Origin: Clostridia bacterium
GTDB taxonomy: Bacteria; Bacillota; Clostridia; Oscillospirales; CAG-272
Direction of reading: 5' to 3'
Length of the DNA stretch: 5,996 nt
Assembly (NCBI GenBank): GCA_024404655.1
Contig: JAKSPR010000189.1
Location: 1-5,996 of the forward strand
This document shows positions 1 through 5,996 of this stretch, piece after piece (the stretch's first letter is position 1; every line of letters starts with the position of its first letter). The notes beneath the pieces are model-generated. The model was not told where the DNA came from, made no database searches, and saw only the letters and a list, made by a program, of their open reading frames with translations. The position numbers and the translations under genes were made by a program.

Positions 1-1501
1 TGGATATGGCATCGTTTTTCAAGAACTTCCGGGTGCAGATATGTGAAATCCCGGCGGGCTTGGGTGGAAAGGATGTCTCCGACCTCCTGATAATCAGCCC
101 AGGAAGGTGCAGGACCGCCCAGGTATGGGTCTCCGCCCCAATCGAAATAGTATGCCGACTGCAGTCCGTTTATGGGATACAGGACAGCGATATCTGCCCG
201 GTGGACGCCGCCTTGCAGAAGCGACTGTACTCTTGCACAAAACTCATTGAAAGGCTGAAGAACGCCCTGATAAAGCGGATTGACCGCTGAAAGCTCCGGG
301 TGGAAAATAATCTTATCATGACGTGGGTCGAGCCAAACCGCATGCGGGACGAGGAGATTCATTCCTTTTGCATACTGTTCCATCGCCTCATCATACATGG
401 TTTCGATTGTCAACGATGCAGGCATGGCACCGAAGCACTCCGACATCACAAGGGGTTTGTCCCAGTTGTATGCAGCAGAGGTGACAAGTTTGTAGATACG
501 CCGGCCTCGCCCGGGATAGCTGATCTCATCGTATCCGGGCATATCCTGATACTGAAAAGATTTCATAAGATCACCGGTAATGCCGCAGGGATTGATCATT
601 TCTTCCTGATCAACATGGCCGGTCAGTCTGATCCCGTGTTTCTGGCACCAGTCATTGATTACGCGGGGAAAGCCTTTTGCATACATATCCGCCCGCAGAC
701 CCAACAGTTTGTTGCGTGCAGATGCCGTTTTTTCACCGATATCATACCAGAGCGCAGGATAGAGGGTATCCGGATCTTCATGATATTTTTCACGGAACCG
801 ATCATTGAAGTCGTCTGTCCACATCCGGCCTCCGACGGCGTACATCTGCGGTTCGTCATAGAAGGAAGAATCAATGACGCCGCCGAAATCCGCACCGAAT
901 GCAGCGAAATAAGGTTCATGGGTGACCTCAATGAATTTTCCGACAGCAGCGGGGTCAAGATAATTGACATGATCCCATGTGCTCATGACACAGGAAAAGA
1001 ACATGATTGTCCATCCGTCATCAGGGGCTGACCAGAGAAGCATTCCATCACTGATGTCTGCACGCAGATCAACGGTCTCAAAAGTATCCTTTTTGACGGC
1101 AAGGGCAGCCATCAGGTTCCCTTCCGGTATTGGCAGTCTGACCGGTCCTTTTGTGACCGGGATTTCGGTTTTATCGAGCTGTTTTGCACAGGCTTCAGAT
1201 GGAAGCGTTTGAGTCTGCCGCCCGCGCTTCCGCTCGGAAACCACCATTCATCATAGAGACACAGTTTCAGTCCGCGTTCTTTTGCACCCTCCAGAGCACA
1301 GCGATATGCATTGAGGTAATCTTCTTCCATATAGGTAAGACCGCAGGCGTCATACGGCAGAATACCAAAGCCGGCATATCCGGTTTCTTCGGCAGAATCA
1401 ATGACTGCCCGGATGTTTGATTGGGTCGGGATGGTATTCCAGAACCAGAGCGGACGGGGATAGAATTCCCTCTCCGGGGATACAAATTTTTGATAATCCA
1501 T
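1..1501 (-). pseudogene. GH106-like glycoside hydrolase, frameshifted and 3'-truncated by window edge
   Basis: This is probably a cytoplasmic glycoside hydrolase releasing a sugar from an imported oligosaccharide; no signal peptide follows the start MDYQKF. The start at 1501 has AAGGAG seven bases upstream. Residues 1-97 contain RPLWFWN (about 16-22), GYAGFGILPY (41-50) and YDEWWFPSGSAGG (83-95), which resemble the N-terminal barrel of GH106-type alpha-L-rhamnosidase-like proteins. That frame then drifts into unlike sequence and stops at 1114-1112. The -1 frame, from about 1211 to the window edge, is open for some 403 codons and carries the rest of the family pattern: FYDEPQMY (around 855-835), TGHVDQEE, GDLMKSFQYQDMPGYDE and SECFGAMP. 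One missing base near 1211 would join the two parts as ..SAGGRLQTLPSEACAK... An ATG at 1112 overlaps the early stop (TGATG), so the 3' part might still be translated. About 500 residues are visible; such proteins usually run well beyond 700, so the rest lies outside. Family is inferred from motifs; the sugar is unknown. Confidence 0.72.
1200..1223 (-). other. frameshift site in the hydrolase gene
   Basis: Coding signal on the minus strand switches here from the frame of the 1501 start to the -1 frame. Upstream, the first frame gives the well-conserved SGSAGG; downstream, the second frame gives SEACAKQLDKTE and the remaining hydrolase motifs. The bases at the junction (AGACTCAAACG, minus strand) contain no standard X-XXY-YYZ slippery heptamer in the reading frame, so programmed slippage is not supported. 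Loss of one C from an original CTC-CAA would explain it. Confidence 0.7.
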
Positions 1502-1508
1502 TTCAGAT

Positions 1509-1514
1509 CTCCTT
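1509..1514 (-). promoter_or_regulatory. hydrolase ribosome binding site overlapping the isomerase stop codon
   Basis: The minus strand reads TAAGGAG: the isomerase stop TAA (1515-1513) shares two bases with AAGGAG (1514-1509), which lies seven bases before the hydrolase ATG at 1501. No promoter fits in the 11-bp gap, so the two genes are almost certainly on one mRNA with coupled translation. The site also decides the hydrolase start in favour of 1501 over the further-upstream in-frame ATG at 1621. Confidence 0.8.
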
Positions 1515-2988
1515 ACAGTACAACGGTAGGGATATCCAGCAGGTCCCCGACTTTCCGGAACAGACCTGCATTGTGACCGACAGTCAGTGCACAATGATGG
1601 GTCGGTGCTTCTGCGAACCACTTCTCCATATAGGTATCCGGATCATATTTGAAACGAACTGGCGTCTGGGTATTACCGATTGTCATGATCGGACCGTCTG
1701 TTGCCTCGGCCTCGCTGATAATGAGTTTCAGACGACCATCGCGGGTCTGGGTAACGTTCAGCGTTGTGATGGGACCGGACTTTACTTTGGCCTCAACCGA
1801 GATACCGCTTCCCTTCTTGCCGTGATATACACCCATACCCCGCAGGATCGGTTTGCGGTCGGAGATACGGATGTGGAATGGTCCATCGTGACCGATGAGA
1901 ATGGTACCGTCGCAGTAATCGCTGACAACGATCTCGGCAAAGCTGCCGCCGACACCGGCAAGATCCCCGATCTTCATAGCAAGAGCTGTTTTGAGATCCG
2001 CTTCTCCCGCACAAGGGATACCTTTGGCGGTCAGAAGTGAGTGCCCTACGATGAATCCGCTCTGCAATTCTTCATAAGGATTACCGTCGACACTGTGGTA
2101 ATAATAGGCAAGCCCGTCAAGACCGTAGGCATTGACCATCTTCTCCTGTGCGGATGCTACCCTGGCAGACCAGTCAAGCTGTTCGTCTGTCGGTCTGTGG
2201 ACACGTGTATCGGATGGAGAATCGTCTGCGATCTCAAACATGGATTCAATCTCATTCCTTTTCTCTTTCATGTCCCTGTCTGACACCTGGTCAAGGAAAC
2301 TGTTCAGGTCGCACATTTCAATGATCTTGACACGGATACCTGCCTGAGATGAGAGCATTGTGAAATCAGAATACATGTCGAGCATGCCGGAATAGTTGCC
2401 GCCAAGAAAACCGAAAACAGAACGGGACAGTGCAGCACGGATTCCGGCAGCCTGTGCCCATTCCCGGATCTCGCGCCAGGCACGCTGCGCGGCGGGATGT
2501 TCATCGGTTTTTTCATCCGACATTGCCCCTTCCGGTGTTTCGGAAAGTCCCAGAAGGCCGCTTACAAACCGGAATCTGATACCAGCGCGTTCAAATGCAT
2601 TGGAGATCTCCGGGACCGGACAGGCACAGCACTGTGCAAGCCATTCTCCTGTGTCGGTGCGGGCATAGTCGATGCGGGGAGAGGGTTGGAGATTCAGTAC
2701 AATGACCGGAACTTTGACTGCAAGATGGAGAGGGAGCACGGAATCGGATGTGAAATAAGTCGCACTGTGCAGAAAGATCACATCTGGCTGCTCTTTTGAA
2801 AAGAACCGGATTGCATCATCCACCTGTGAAATATCGTCGAGAAGACCGAAATTGCTGACCTCCCCGATTTCTGCGAGTTTCTTTTCGATAAACTGATTGT
2901 ATGTGACAAGGCGGTCATGGAGGCCTTGGAACTGTGACCAGTAGGCACGGAGCCCGGCACTGTAGAGACCGATACGGATATTCTTCAT
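1513..2988 (-). CDS. L-fucose/L-arabinose isomerase superfamily sugar isomerase
   Basis: This is a predicted cytoplasmic, metal-dependent aldose-ketose isomerase of 491 residues, close to the usual 470-500 for AraA-type enzymes. Residues 1-170 form a Rossmann-like N-terminal domain (RIGLYSAGLRAYW at 5-17; QPDVIFLHSATYF at 67-79). The catalytic residues of the family appear in order: Glu329 in AGEADLKTAL, Glu352 in SFAEIVVSD, His367 in IGHDGP, and His464/His465 in APTHHCAL. They correspond to the two Glu and two His that bind the metal and substrate in E. coli AraA. The start is supported by GAGGT (3002-2998) nine bases upstream. It is the first gene after a strong promoter and is followed 11 bp later by the hydrolase, so it should act on the sugar that enzyme releases. 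It is clearly neither classical AraA nor FucI by inspection, so no symbol is given; the sugar could be L-arabinose, L-fucose or another L- or deoxy-sugar. The superfamily assignment is firm, the substrate is not. Confidence 0.87.
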   Translation of the reverse strand: MKNIRIGLYSAGLRAYWSQFQGLHDRLVTYNQFIEKKLAEIGEVSNFGLLDDISQVDDAIRFFSKEQPDVIFLHSATYFTSDSVLPLHLAVKVPVIVLNLQPSPRIDYARTDTGEWLAQCCACPVPEISNAFERAGIRFRFVSGLLGLSETPEGAMSDEKTDEHPAAQRAWREIREWAQAAGIRAALSRSVFGFLGGNYSGMLDMYSDFTMLSSQAGIRVKIIEMCDLNSFLDQVSDRDMKEKRNEIESMFEIADDSPSDTRVHRPTDEQLDWSARVASAQEKMVNAYGLDGLAYYYHSVDGNPYEELQSGFIVGHSLLTAKGIPCAGEADLKTALAMKIGDLAGVGGSFAEIVVSDYCDGTILIGHDGPFHIRISDRKPILRGMGVYHGKKGSGISVEAKVKSGPITTLNVTQTRDGRLKLIISEAEATDGPIMTIGNTQTPVRFKYDPDTYMEKWFAEAPTHHCALTVGHNAGLFRKVGDLLDIPTVVL

Positions 2989-3001
2989 GCTGTTTTTACC
3001 T

Positions 3002-3020
3002 CACAAATTCTGAATTCGTG
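3002..3020. promoter_or_regulatory. near-perfect 19-bp palindrome in the isomerase leader, operator candidate
   Basis: The sequence is CACAAATTC, a central T, then GAATTCGTG: eight of nine positions pair across the centre at 3011. It lies between the predicted isomerase transcription start (about 3027) and its ATG, and touches the ribosome site. As DNA it could be a dimeric repressor site; as RNA it could fold into a short hairpin that hides the ribosome site. Chance is possible in this AT-rich stretch. Confidence 0.35.
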
Positions 3021-3033
3021 TAATATTGCTTTC

Positions 3034-3062
3034 ATTATACCATTCAGAATCCCTTGCGTCAA
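3034..3062 (-). promoter_or_regulatory. vegetative promoter of the isomerase-hydrolase operon
   Basis: On the minus strand TTGACG (3062-3057) and TATAAT (3039-3034) are separated by exactly 17 bases, with an extended -10 (TGG before TATAAT). Transcription should begin near 3027, leaving a leader of about 38 bases. This near-consensus promoter would be strong unless repressed, which suggests negative control rather than dependence on an activator. Confidence 0.8.
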
Positions 3063-3096
3063 GGACGCGATTGCGTTCTTTTTGCCTGATATTGCG
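3054..3096. promoter_or_regulatory. candidate AraC-type operator: TTGCG repeats between the divergent promoters
   Basis: ATTGCG occurs at 3070-3075 and 3091-3096, 21 bp apart, which is two helical turns and the spacing of direct half-sites bound by AraC-family proteins. A third TTGCG lies at 3054-3058 and overlaps the isomerase -35 box, 17 bp before the first. The first repeat also sits in a small inverted repeat, ACGC-GATT-GCGT (3065-3076), and 3056-3068 holds GCGTC-AAG-GACGC. A regulator bound here would touch both -35 regions. That the neighbouring AraC-family protein binds here is inference from position and spacing. Confidence 0.45.
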
Positions 3097-3104
3097 ATTA
3101 TCTG

Positions 3105-3133
3105 TTGAACTGTTTTCCAAAGTATGGTATAAT
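3105..3133 (+). promoter_or_regulatory. vegetative promoter of the AraC-family regulator gene
   Basis: TTGAAC (3105-3110) and TATAAT (3128-3133) are 17 bases apart, with an extended -10 (TGG before TATAAT). Transcription should begin near 3140, giving a leader of about 30 bases. The second candidate repeat ATTGCG (3091-3096) ends eight bases before this -35 box, so the regulator may control its own gene. Confidence 0.8.
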
Positions 3134-3169
3134 GAGATGACGACCTGATAGCCTAAAAGGAGACATATT

Positions 3170-4051
3170 ATGTTAAGTTATCATCTTGATCCGATTACTC
3201 CGATCCGTCAGCGTACACTGACTGTTGAAAATACTGCACGTTCTTTTCCTTTCTTTCTTTATGAATGCGGTTTTTATGAGATGGGAGAACAATACTTCAC
3301 ACAGCGTGACGGCCAGAAAAACTGCCTGATGATCCTTACGACAAAAGGCTGCGGATATATGAACTGGAACGGAAAGACAGTGGATCTCACTCCGGGTACC
3401 ATGACACTCATCGACTGTGAAAAGAAACAGGAATATGGTACTGCTCCCGGCTGTACATGGTCGTTTACCTATATCCACTTTGCTTCATCACAGATTGAGG
3501 GATACAGAAAACTGCTGATGGACAATCTGCAGGCAATAAACCTTACCAACCCGGAAGCTGTCATGCAGATCTTTGACCGTATCTACGATATTGCAGGAGA
3601 AGCTGCGCTTTCCGCTTATGCAGAAGAAAGCCATCTGATATCTTCACTTCTTACGGAGATGATGCACAGTCAAGCGGTACTGGAAGCAGGATCTGCTTCC
3701 GATACCCGCATGAGTATACAGCGGCTTTCCGAATATATCCGCGATCACTGTACGGAATCGCTTTCCCTTGAAGAGCTTTCCATGCAGTCACATCTATCCA
3801 AATACCATCTTATCCGTGTTTTTTCTGCCCAGATAGGCTTGACGCCGGGCAAATACCTGCATCTCTGCCGTATCAATCGTGCACAGCAGCTTCTGAGAAC
3901 GACGAGCCTGCCTCTCGGTGAGATCTCACAGGCGGTTGGCTACTCGGAACAGGCGATCTTCAACCGTCATTTCCGCGCGTTCCACGGGATTGCCCCGGGT
4001 GAATACAGGCGTAGCTGTATCATAGAAATCAGGGATTTACCCAAAACCTAA
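3170..4051 (+). CDS. AraC-family transcriptional regulator with N-terminal cupin sensor domain
   Basis: This is a cytoplasmic DNA-binding regulator of 293 residues, the usual size for AraC-type two-domain proteins. Residues about 25-130 fit the AraC ligand-binding cupin (FFLYECGFYEMGEQYF, then CGYMNWNGKTVDLTPGTMTLID with the typical G-x4-L-xPG turn). Residues about 183-283 are the AraC DNA-binding domain with two helix-turn-helix units: LSLEELSMQSHLSKYHLIRVF (199-219) and LGEISQAVGYSEQAIFNRHF (249-268), ending in the family signature GIAPGEYRR. The ATG at 3170 has AAGGAG seven bases upstream and a consensus promoter before that. It is divergent from the isomerase operon across 181 bp holding both promoters and candidate operators, so it most likely controls that operon in response to a sugar, and possibly itself. 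The ligand, and whether it activates or represses, cannot be told from sequence. The family call is very secure. Confidence 0.95.
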   Translation: MLSYHLDPITPIRQRTLTVENTARSFPFFLYECGFYEMGEQYFTQRDGQKNCLMILTTKGCGYMNWNGKTVDLTPGTMTLIDCEKKQEYGTAPGCTWSFTYIHFASSQIEGYRKLLMDNLQAINLTNPEAVMQIFDRIYDIAGEAALSAYAEESHLISSLLTEMMHSQAVLEAGSASDTRMSIQRLSEYIRDHCTESLSLEELSMQSHLSKYHLIRVFSAQIGLTPGKYLHLCRINRAQQLLRTTSLPLGEISQAVGYSEQAIFNRHFRAFHGIAPGEYRRSCIIEIRDLPKT

Positions 4052-4072
4052 GTCAGAACACAAATATCTGAC
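4052..4072 (+). other. small hairpin directly after the regulator stop codon
   Basis: GTCAGA (4052-4057) and TCTGAC (4067-4072) form a perfect 6-bp stem with a 9-base loop, starting at the base after the TAA. No T-run follows, so it does not qualify as an intrinsic terminator; it might protect the 3' end of the mRNA or be chance. Confidence 0.3.
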
Positions 4073-4097
4073 CAGTAAACCTGAAGGGAAAAAATGA

Positions 4098-4115
4098 GGT
4101 CCCTGTGGTCCCTGT
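4098..4115. repeat. 9-bp perfect tandem duplication
   Basis: GGTCCCTGT occurs twice head to tail. It lies in the gene-free stretch 4052-4316. An upstream AGGGA (4085-4089) can pair with TCCCT in either copy (4100-4104 or 4109-4113), giving two competing weak hairpins. It may be replication slippage or a remnant of a dispersed repeat. Confidence 0.6.
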
Positions 4116-4198
4116 GTTTCATCTTTAAATAAAAGAAAAAAATGAATACAGTTATCAGGACCTTATCTTCGAAATCGAATTCCGTGCAGAATAATACG

Positions 4199-4250
4199 AA
4201 TATCCCTCTCACATCCGGTATAATCATGGGACGTAAGAGGGATATTTTCT
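4199..4250. terminator. long hairpin between convergent genes, candidate bidirectional terminator
   Basis: AATATCCCTCT (4199-4209) pairs perfectly with AGAGGGATATT (4236-4246). After one mismatch the stem continues with ACATCC (4211-4216) against GGACGT (4229-4234, one mismatch), leaving a 12-base loop. On the plus strand the stem runs into TTTTCT (4245-4250), a modest U-tract; on the minus strand it is followed by less regular T-rich sequence. It sits 148 bp after the regulator stop and 67 bp after the mnmA stop, where a terminator shared by convergent genes is expected. The stem is clear; the terminator role is inferred. The rest of 4052-4316 shows no convincing gene, only an A-rich run at about 4127-4143. 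Confidence 0.55.
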
Positions 4251-4316
4251 GAAGGTTTTCAATATGATATCATTGTTCACGCTATACGGTCAGACATGTC
4301 AATCTGTTACTTGAAT

Positions 4317-5399
4317 TTATGTTTCATCGACACCGGATTCGATCACACCGCCACCAAGGACGATATCGCCATCATACAGTACAGCTGCCTGTCCGGGGGT
4401 AATGGCACGCTGCGGAACATCGAAAATGATCCTGACTTTACTGTCATGCAAAGGTATGATTCGTGCAGGCTGTTCGGCTTGCCGGTATCTTATTTTGACG
4501 GCAGCTCTGATTTCCCCATTGGGAACATCTCCGGAAATCCAGTGAAAATTCTCGGCTGTTAATATCCGACGGTATAGCGCATCAGACGGACCTAACACAA
4601 CGACATTCTCCTTGGGGCAGATCTTTTTCACAAATAATGGATGTTCAGCTGAAATGCCAAGACCTTTTCGCTGACCGATTGTATAACGGACAATTCCCTT
4701 ATGTGTGCCGAGTACATCTCCATTTTCGTTGATAAAACTGCCGCAAGGATAACATTTTCCGGTCTGCCGTTCAAGAAATGCGGCATAATCACCATCAGGA
4801 ACAAAGCAGATATCCTGACTGTCTGGTTTATCTGCGTTAAGAAAGCCATTGATCTTGACAAGATGCCGGACCTCTGTTTTTCGCAGATTTCCAAGCGGAA
4901 ACAACGTGTGAGCCAGCTGGTGCTGTGTCAGACTGTATAAGACATAACTCTGGTCTTTGGTTTCATCGACAGCTTTTTTCAGTTGATATTTTGTCCCATC
5001 CCATTCAATACGTGCGTAATGTCCGGTGACAACATGACTGCAGCCAAGGATCTCTGCACGGTGGTATAGCTGCTCAAATTTCATGTACCGGTTGCAGTCG
5101 ATACAGGGATTCGGTGTCCTGCCGGCCTCGTATGCTTCAATAAAGCGCTCTATCACATTTTCACGGAATCCATCTTTGAAATTGAAGACATAATATGGAA
5201 TACCGATTCGGAAGGCAACTGCTCTTGCATCTTCTATGTCATCGAGACTGCAGCAGGTATGACCGCGGCTTATGCCAATGTCTTCATTGTCGTATAGCTT
5301 CATTGTGCATCCGATACAGTCATAACCGGCGTCATGTGTAAGTTTGGCAGCAAGAGAAGAATCCACGCCGCCGCTCATAGCGATCAGTGCCTTTTTCAT
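4317..5399 (-). CDS. mnmA: tRNA 2-thiouridine(34) synthase MnmA
   Basis: MnmA is the cytoplasmic enzyme that puts sulfur on C2 of the wobble uridine U34 in tRNA-Lys, -Glu and -Gln, using ATP to adenylate the base and a persulfide delivered by a cysteine desulfurase. The 360-residue length is standard. Residues 9-15 are the PP-loop SGGVDSS that binds ATP. Cys102 in NPCIDCNRYMKF and Cys198 in SQDICFVPDGDY match the catalytic cysteine pair; TGHYAR (125-130), KDQSYVLY (148-155) and YTIGQRKGLGI (239-249) are further family signatures. The C-terminal part (about 255-355) fits the tRNA-binding beta-barrel, ending in LYDGDIVLGGGVIE. The ATG at 5399 has GGAG/AAAGGG about 8-13 bases upstream. It lies 36 bp after the HD-domain gene on the same strand with no promoter evident in the gap, so the two are probably co-transcribed. 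Nothing is missing or odd. Confidence 0.97.
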   Translation of the reverse strand: MKKALIAMSGGVDSSLAAKLTHDAGYDCIGCTMKLYDNEDIGISRGHTCCSLDDIEDARAVAFRIGIPYYVFNFKDGFRENVIERFIEAYEAGRTPNPCIDCNRYMKFEQLYHRAEILGCSHVVTGHYARIEWDGTKYQLKKAVDETKDQSYVLYSLTQHQLAHTLFPLGNLRKTEVRHLVKINGFLNADKPDSQDICFVPDGDYAAFLERQTGKCYPCGSFINENGDVLGTHKGIVRYTIGQRKGLGISAEHPLFVKKICPKENVVVLGPSDALYRRILTAENFHWISGDVPNGEIRAAVKIRYRQAEQPARIIPLHDSKVRIIFDVPQRAITPGQAAVLYDGDIVLGGGVIESGVDET

Positions 5400-5435
5400 T
5401 GAACTATCCCTTTCTCCATTTTGATATGGGAAATG

Positions 5436-5996
5436 TTACAAGCGCGCTGCAATCTCGTCTTCAGTCGTCTGCATTGCAGAAAGCGTCATTTCGAGCAGCT
5501 TGTCCAGCTCCCAACCAAGCTGCTGAGCACCGCGCTCGATGACCTCACGGGAACACCCGGCGGCAAAACCTTTGCTCTTATACTTCTTCTTTAGGGATTT
5601 CAGTTCCATATCTTTCGTGCTCTTTGAAGGACGCATAAGGGCTGCAGCCCAGATTAGTCCTGTCAATTCATCGACAGCAAACAGGACACGTTCCATCTCA
5701 TGAATCGGTTCAACGTCGATTGTGATACCGCAGCCCACCGTGATTCCGAAACCATGAGAACAGACCGCGTGAATGATATCCTCGCTGACACCAGCAGTTC
5801 TCAGCAGTTCCGGTGCCTTCAGACAATGTTCCTCTGGGTAACGTTCAAAATCGATGTCGTGCAAAAGTCCTACGATTCCCCAGTAATCTCTGTCATCACT
5901 GTAATTCAGCGCATCGGCGTACCATCTCATGACAGCCTCGACTGTATATGCGTGCTGCAGATGGAATGGATCCTGGTTGTATTTTTTCAAAAGCGT
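5436..5996 (-). CDS. HD-domain hydrolase, 5' end beyond window
   Basis: This is a predicted metal-dependent phosphohydrolase of the HD superfamily, cytoplasmic, substrate unknown. Counting from the TTG at 5990, the metal-site residues are His13 (HLQHAYTVE), His44-Asp45 (GLLHDIDFERYP), His79 (AVCSHGFGI) and Asp107 (FAVDELTGLI). They are followed by the strongly conserved stretch ALMRPSKSTKDMELKSLKKK and FAAGCSREVI seen in this compact family of about 185-200 residues. The frame stays open to the window edge (Thr-Leu before the TTG), and family members usually begin a few residues earlier with ..ALxLLKKYN.., so the true start is probably just outside rather than at the TTG. The TAA at 5438-5436 is followed 36 bp later by mnmA. 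Some HD proteins act on nucleotides, but nothing here fixes the substrate. The domain call is firm. Confidence 0.9.
   Translation of the reverse strand, partial: TLLKKYNQDPFHLQHAYTVEAVMRWYADALNYSDDRDYWGIVGLLHDIDFERYPEEHCLKAPELLRTAGVSEDIIHAVCSHGFGITVGCGITIDVEPIHEMERVLFAVDELTGLIWAAALMRPSKSTKDMELKSLKKKYKSKGFAAGCSREVIERGAQQLGWELDKLLEMTLSAMQTTEDEIAARL

Noticed and set aside
300..1031. Long open frame (243 codons) on the plus strand
   Set aside because: It lies opposite the hydrolase frame, has no ribosome site, and its translation shows no domain pattern; the minus-strand frame carries clear family motifs.
1203..1216. Programmed -1 ribosomal frameshift in the hydrolase gene
   Set aside because: No X-XXY-YYZ slippery heptamer is present in the reading frame and no clear downstream stem was seen; an indel is simpler.
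1502..1621. Longer hydrolase start at 1621
   Set aside because: The 40 extra residues would overlap the conserved isomerase C-terminus and look like out-of-frame translation; the ATG at 1501 has a good ribosome site.
1417..2040. Plus-strand open frame of 207 codons across the isomerase-hydrolase junction
   Set aside because: It is antisense to two well-supported genes and their ribosome site, and its translation shows no recognisable motifs.
3021..3034. Catabolite-control (cre-like) site on the minus strand, TGAAAGCAATATTA
   Set aside because: The left half fits, but the central CG and the terminal CA of the consensus are broken, so it does not meet the usual requirement.
4127..4145. A-rich run read as the U-tract of a minus-strand mnmA terminator
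   Set aside because: No adequate stem precedes it on the minus strand; the hairpin at 4199-4246 is a better candidate and lies closer to mnmA.
5988..5990. TTG at 5990 as the start of the HD-domain gene
   Set aside because: The frame is open to the edge, no ribosome site can be seen in the six remaining bases, and the preceding Thr-Leu fits the family's N-terminal helix.

Overview
The window looks like a chromosomal segment of a Gram-positive, gut-type Firmicute, probably a clostridium of the Lachnospiraceae kind. The signs are strong AAGGAG-type ribosome sites, consensus vegetative promoters with 17-bp spacers, moderate GC, an MnmA of clostridial flavour (PNPCxxCN and TCCS motifs), and an AraC-controlled sugar-use locus. 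The taxonomic placement is inference only.

Left half (1-4051): a small carbohydrate locus in divergent arrangement. Leftward run a sugar isomerase of the L-fucose/L-arabinose isomerase superfamily (1513-2988) and, 11 bp after it, a glycoside hydrolase-like protein related to the GH106 type (from 1501, running off the left edge). The hydrolase frame is broken by an apparent one-base loss near 1211. The continuation is open for about 400 codons, so this is either a recent mutation or a sequence error. Rightward runs an AraC-family regulator (3170-4051). Between the two start codons lie two back-to-back promoters, both close to consensus. They share a 12-bp sequence in inverted orientation, and between their -35 boxes sit two ATTGCG repeats 21 bp apart, a spacing typical of AraC-type sites. 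A near-perfect 19-bp palindrome overlaps the isomerase leader and ribosome site. The simplest reading is that the regulator senses a sugar and controls a cytoplasmic pathway: the hydrolase releases a sugar from an imported oligosaccharide and the isomerase converts aldose to ketose. The actual sugar cannot be told from the sequence.

Middle (4052-4316): 265 bp without a convincing gene, between the convergent ends of the regulator and mnmA. It holds a short hairpin just after the regulator stop, a 9-bp tandem duplication, an A-rich stretch, and a long imperfect hairpin (4199-4246) that may be a shared terminator.

Right half (4317-5996): a leftward housekeeping pair, an HD-domain hydrolase (5' end beyond the window) followed 36 bp later by mnmA, the tRNA 2-thiouridylase. 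Nothing suggests a link to the sugar locus. No RNA genes, CRISPR arrays, insertion sequences or phage genes were seen.
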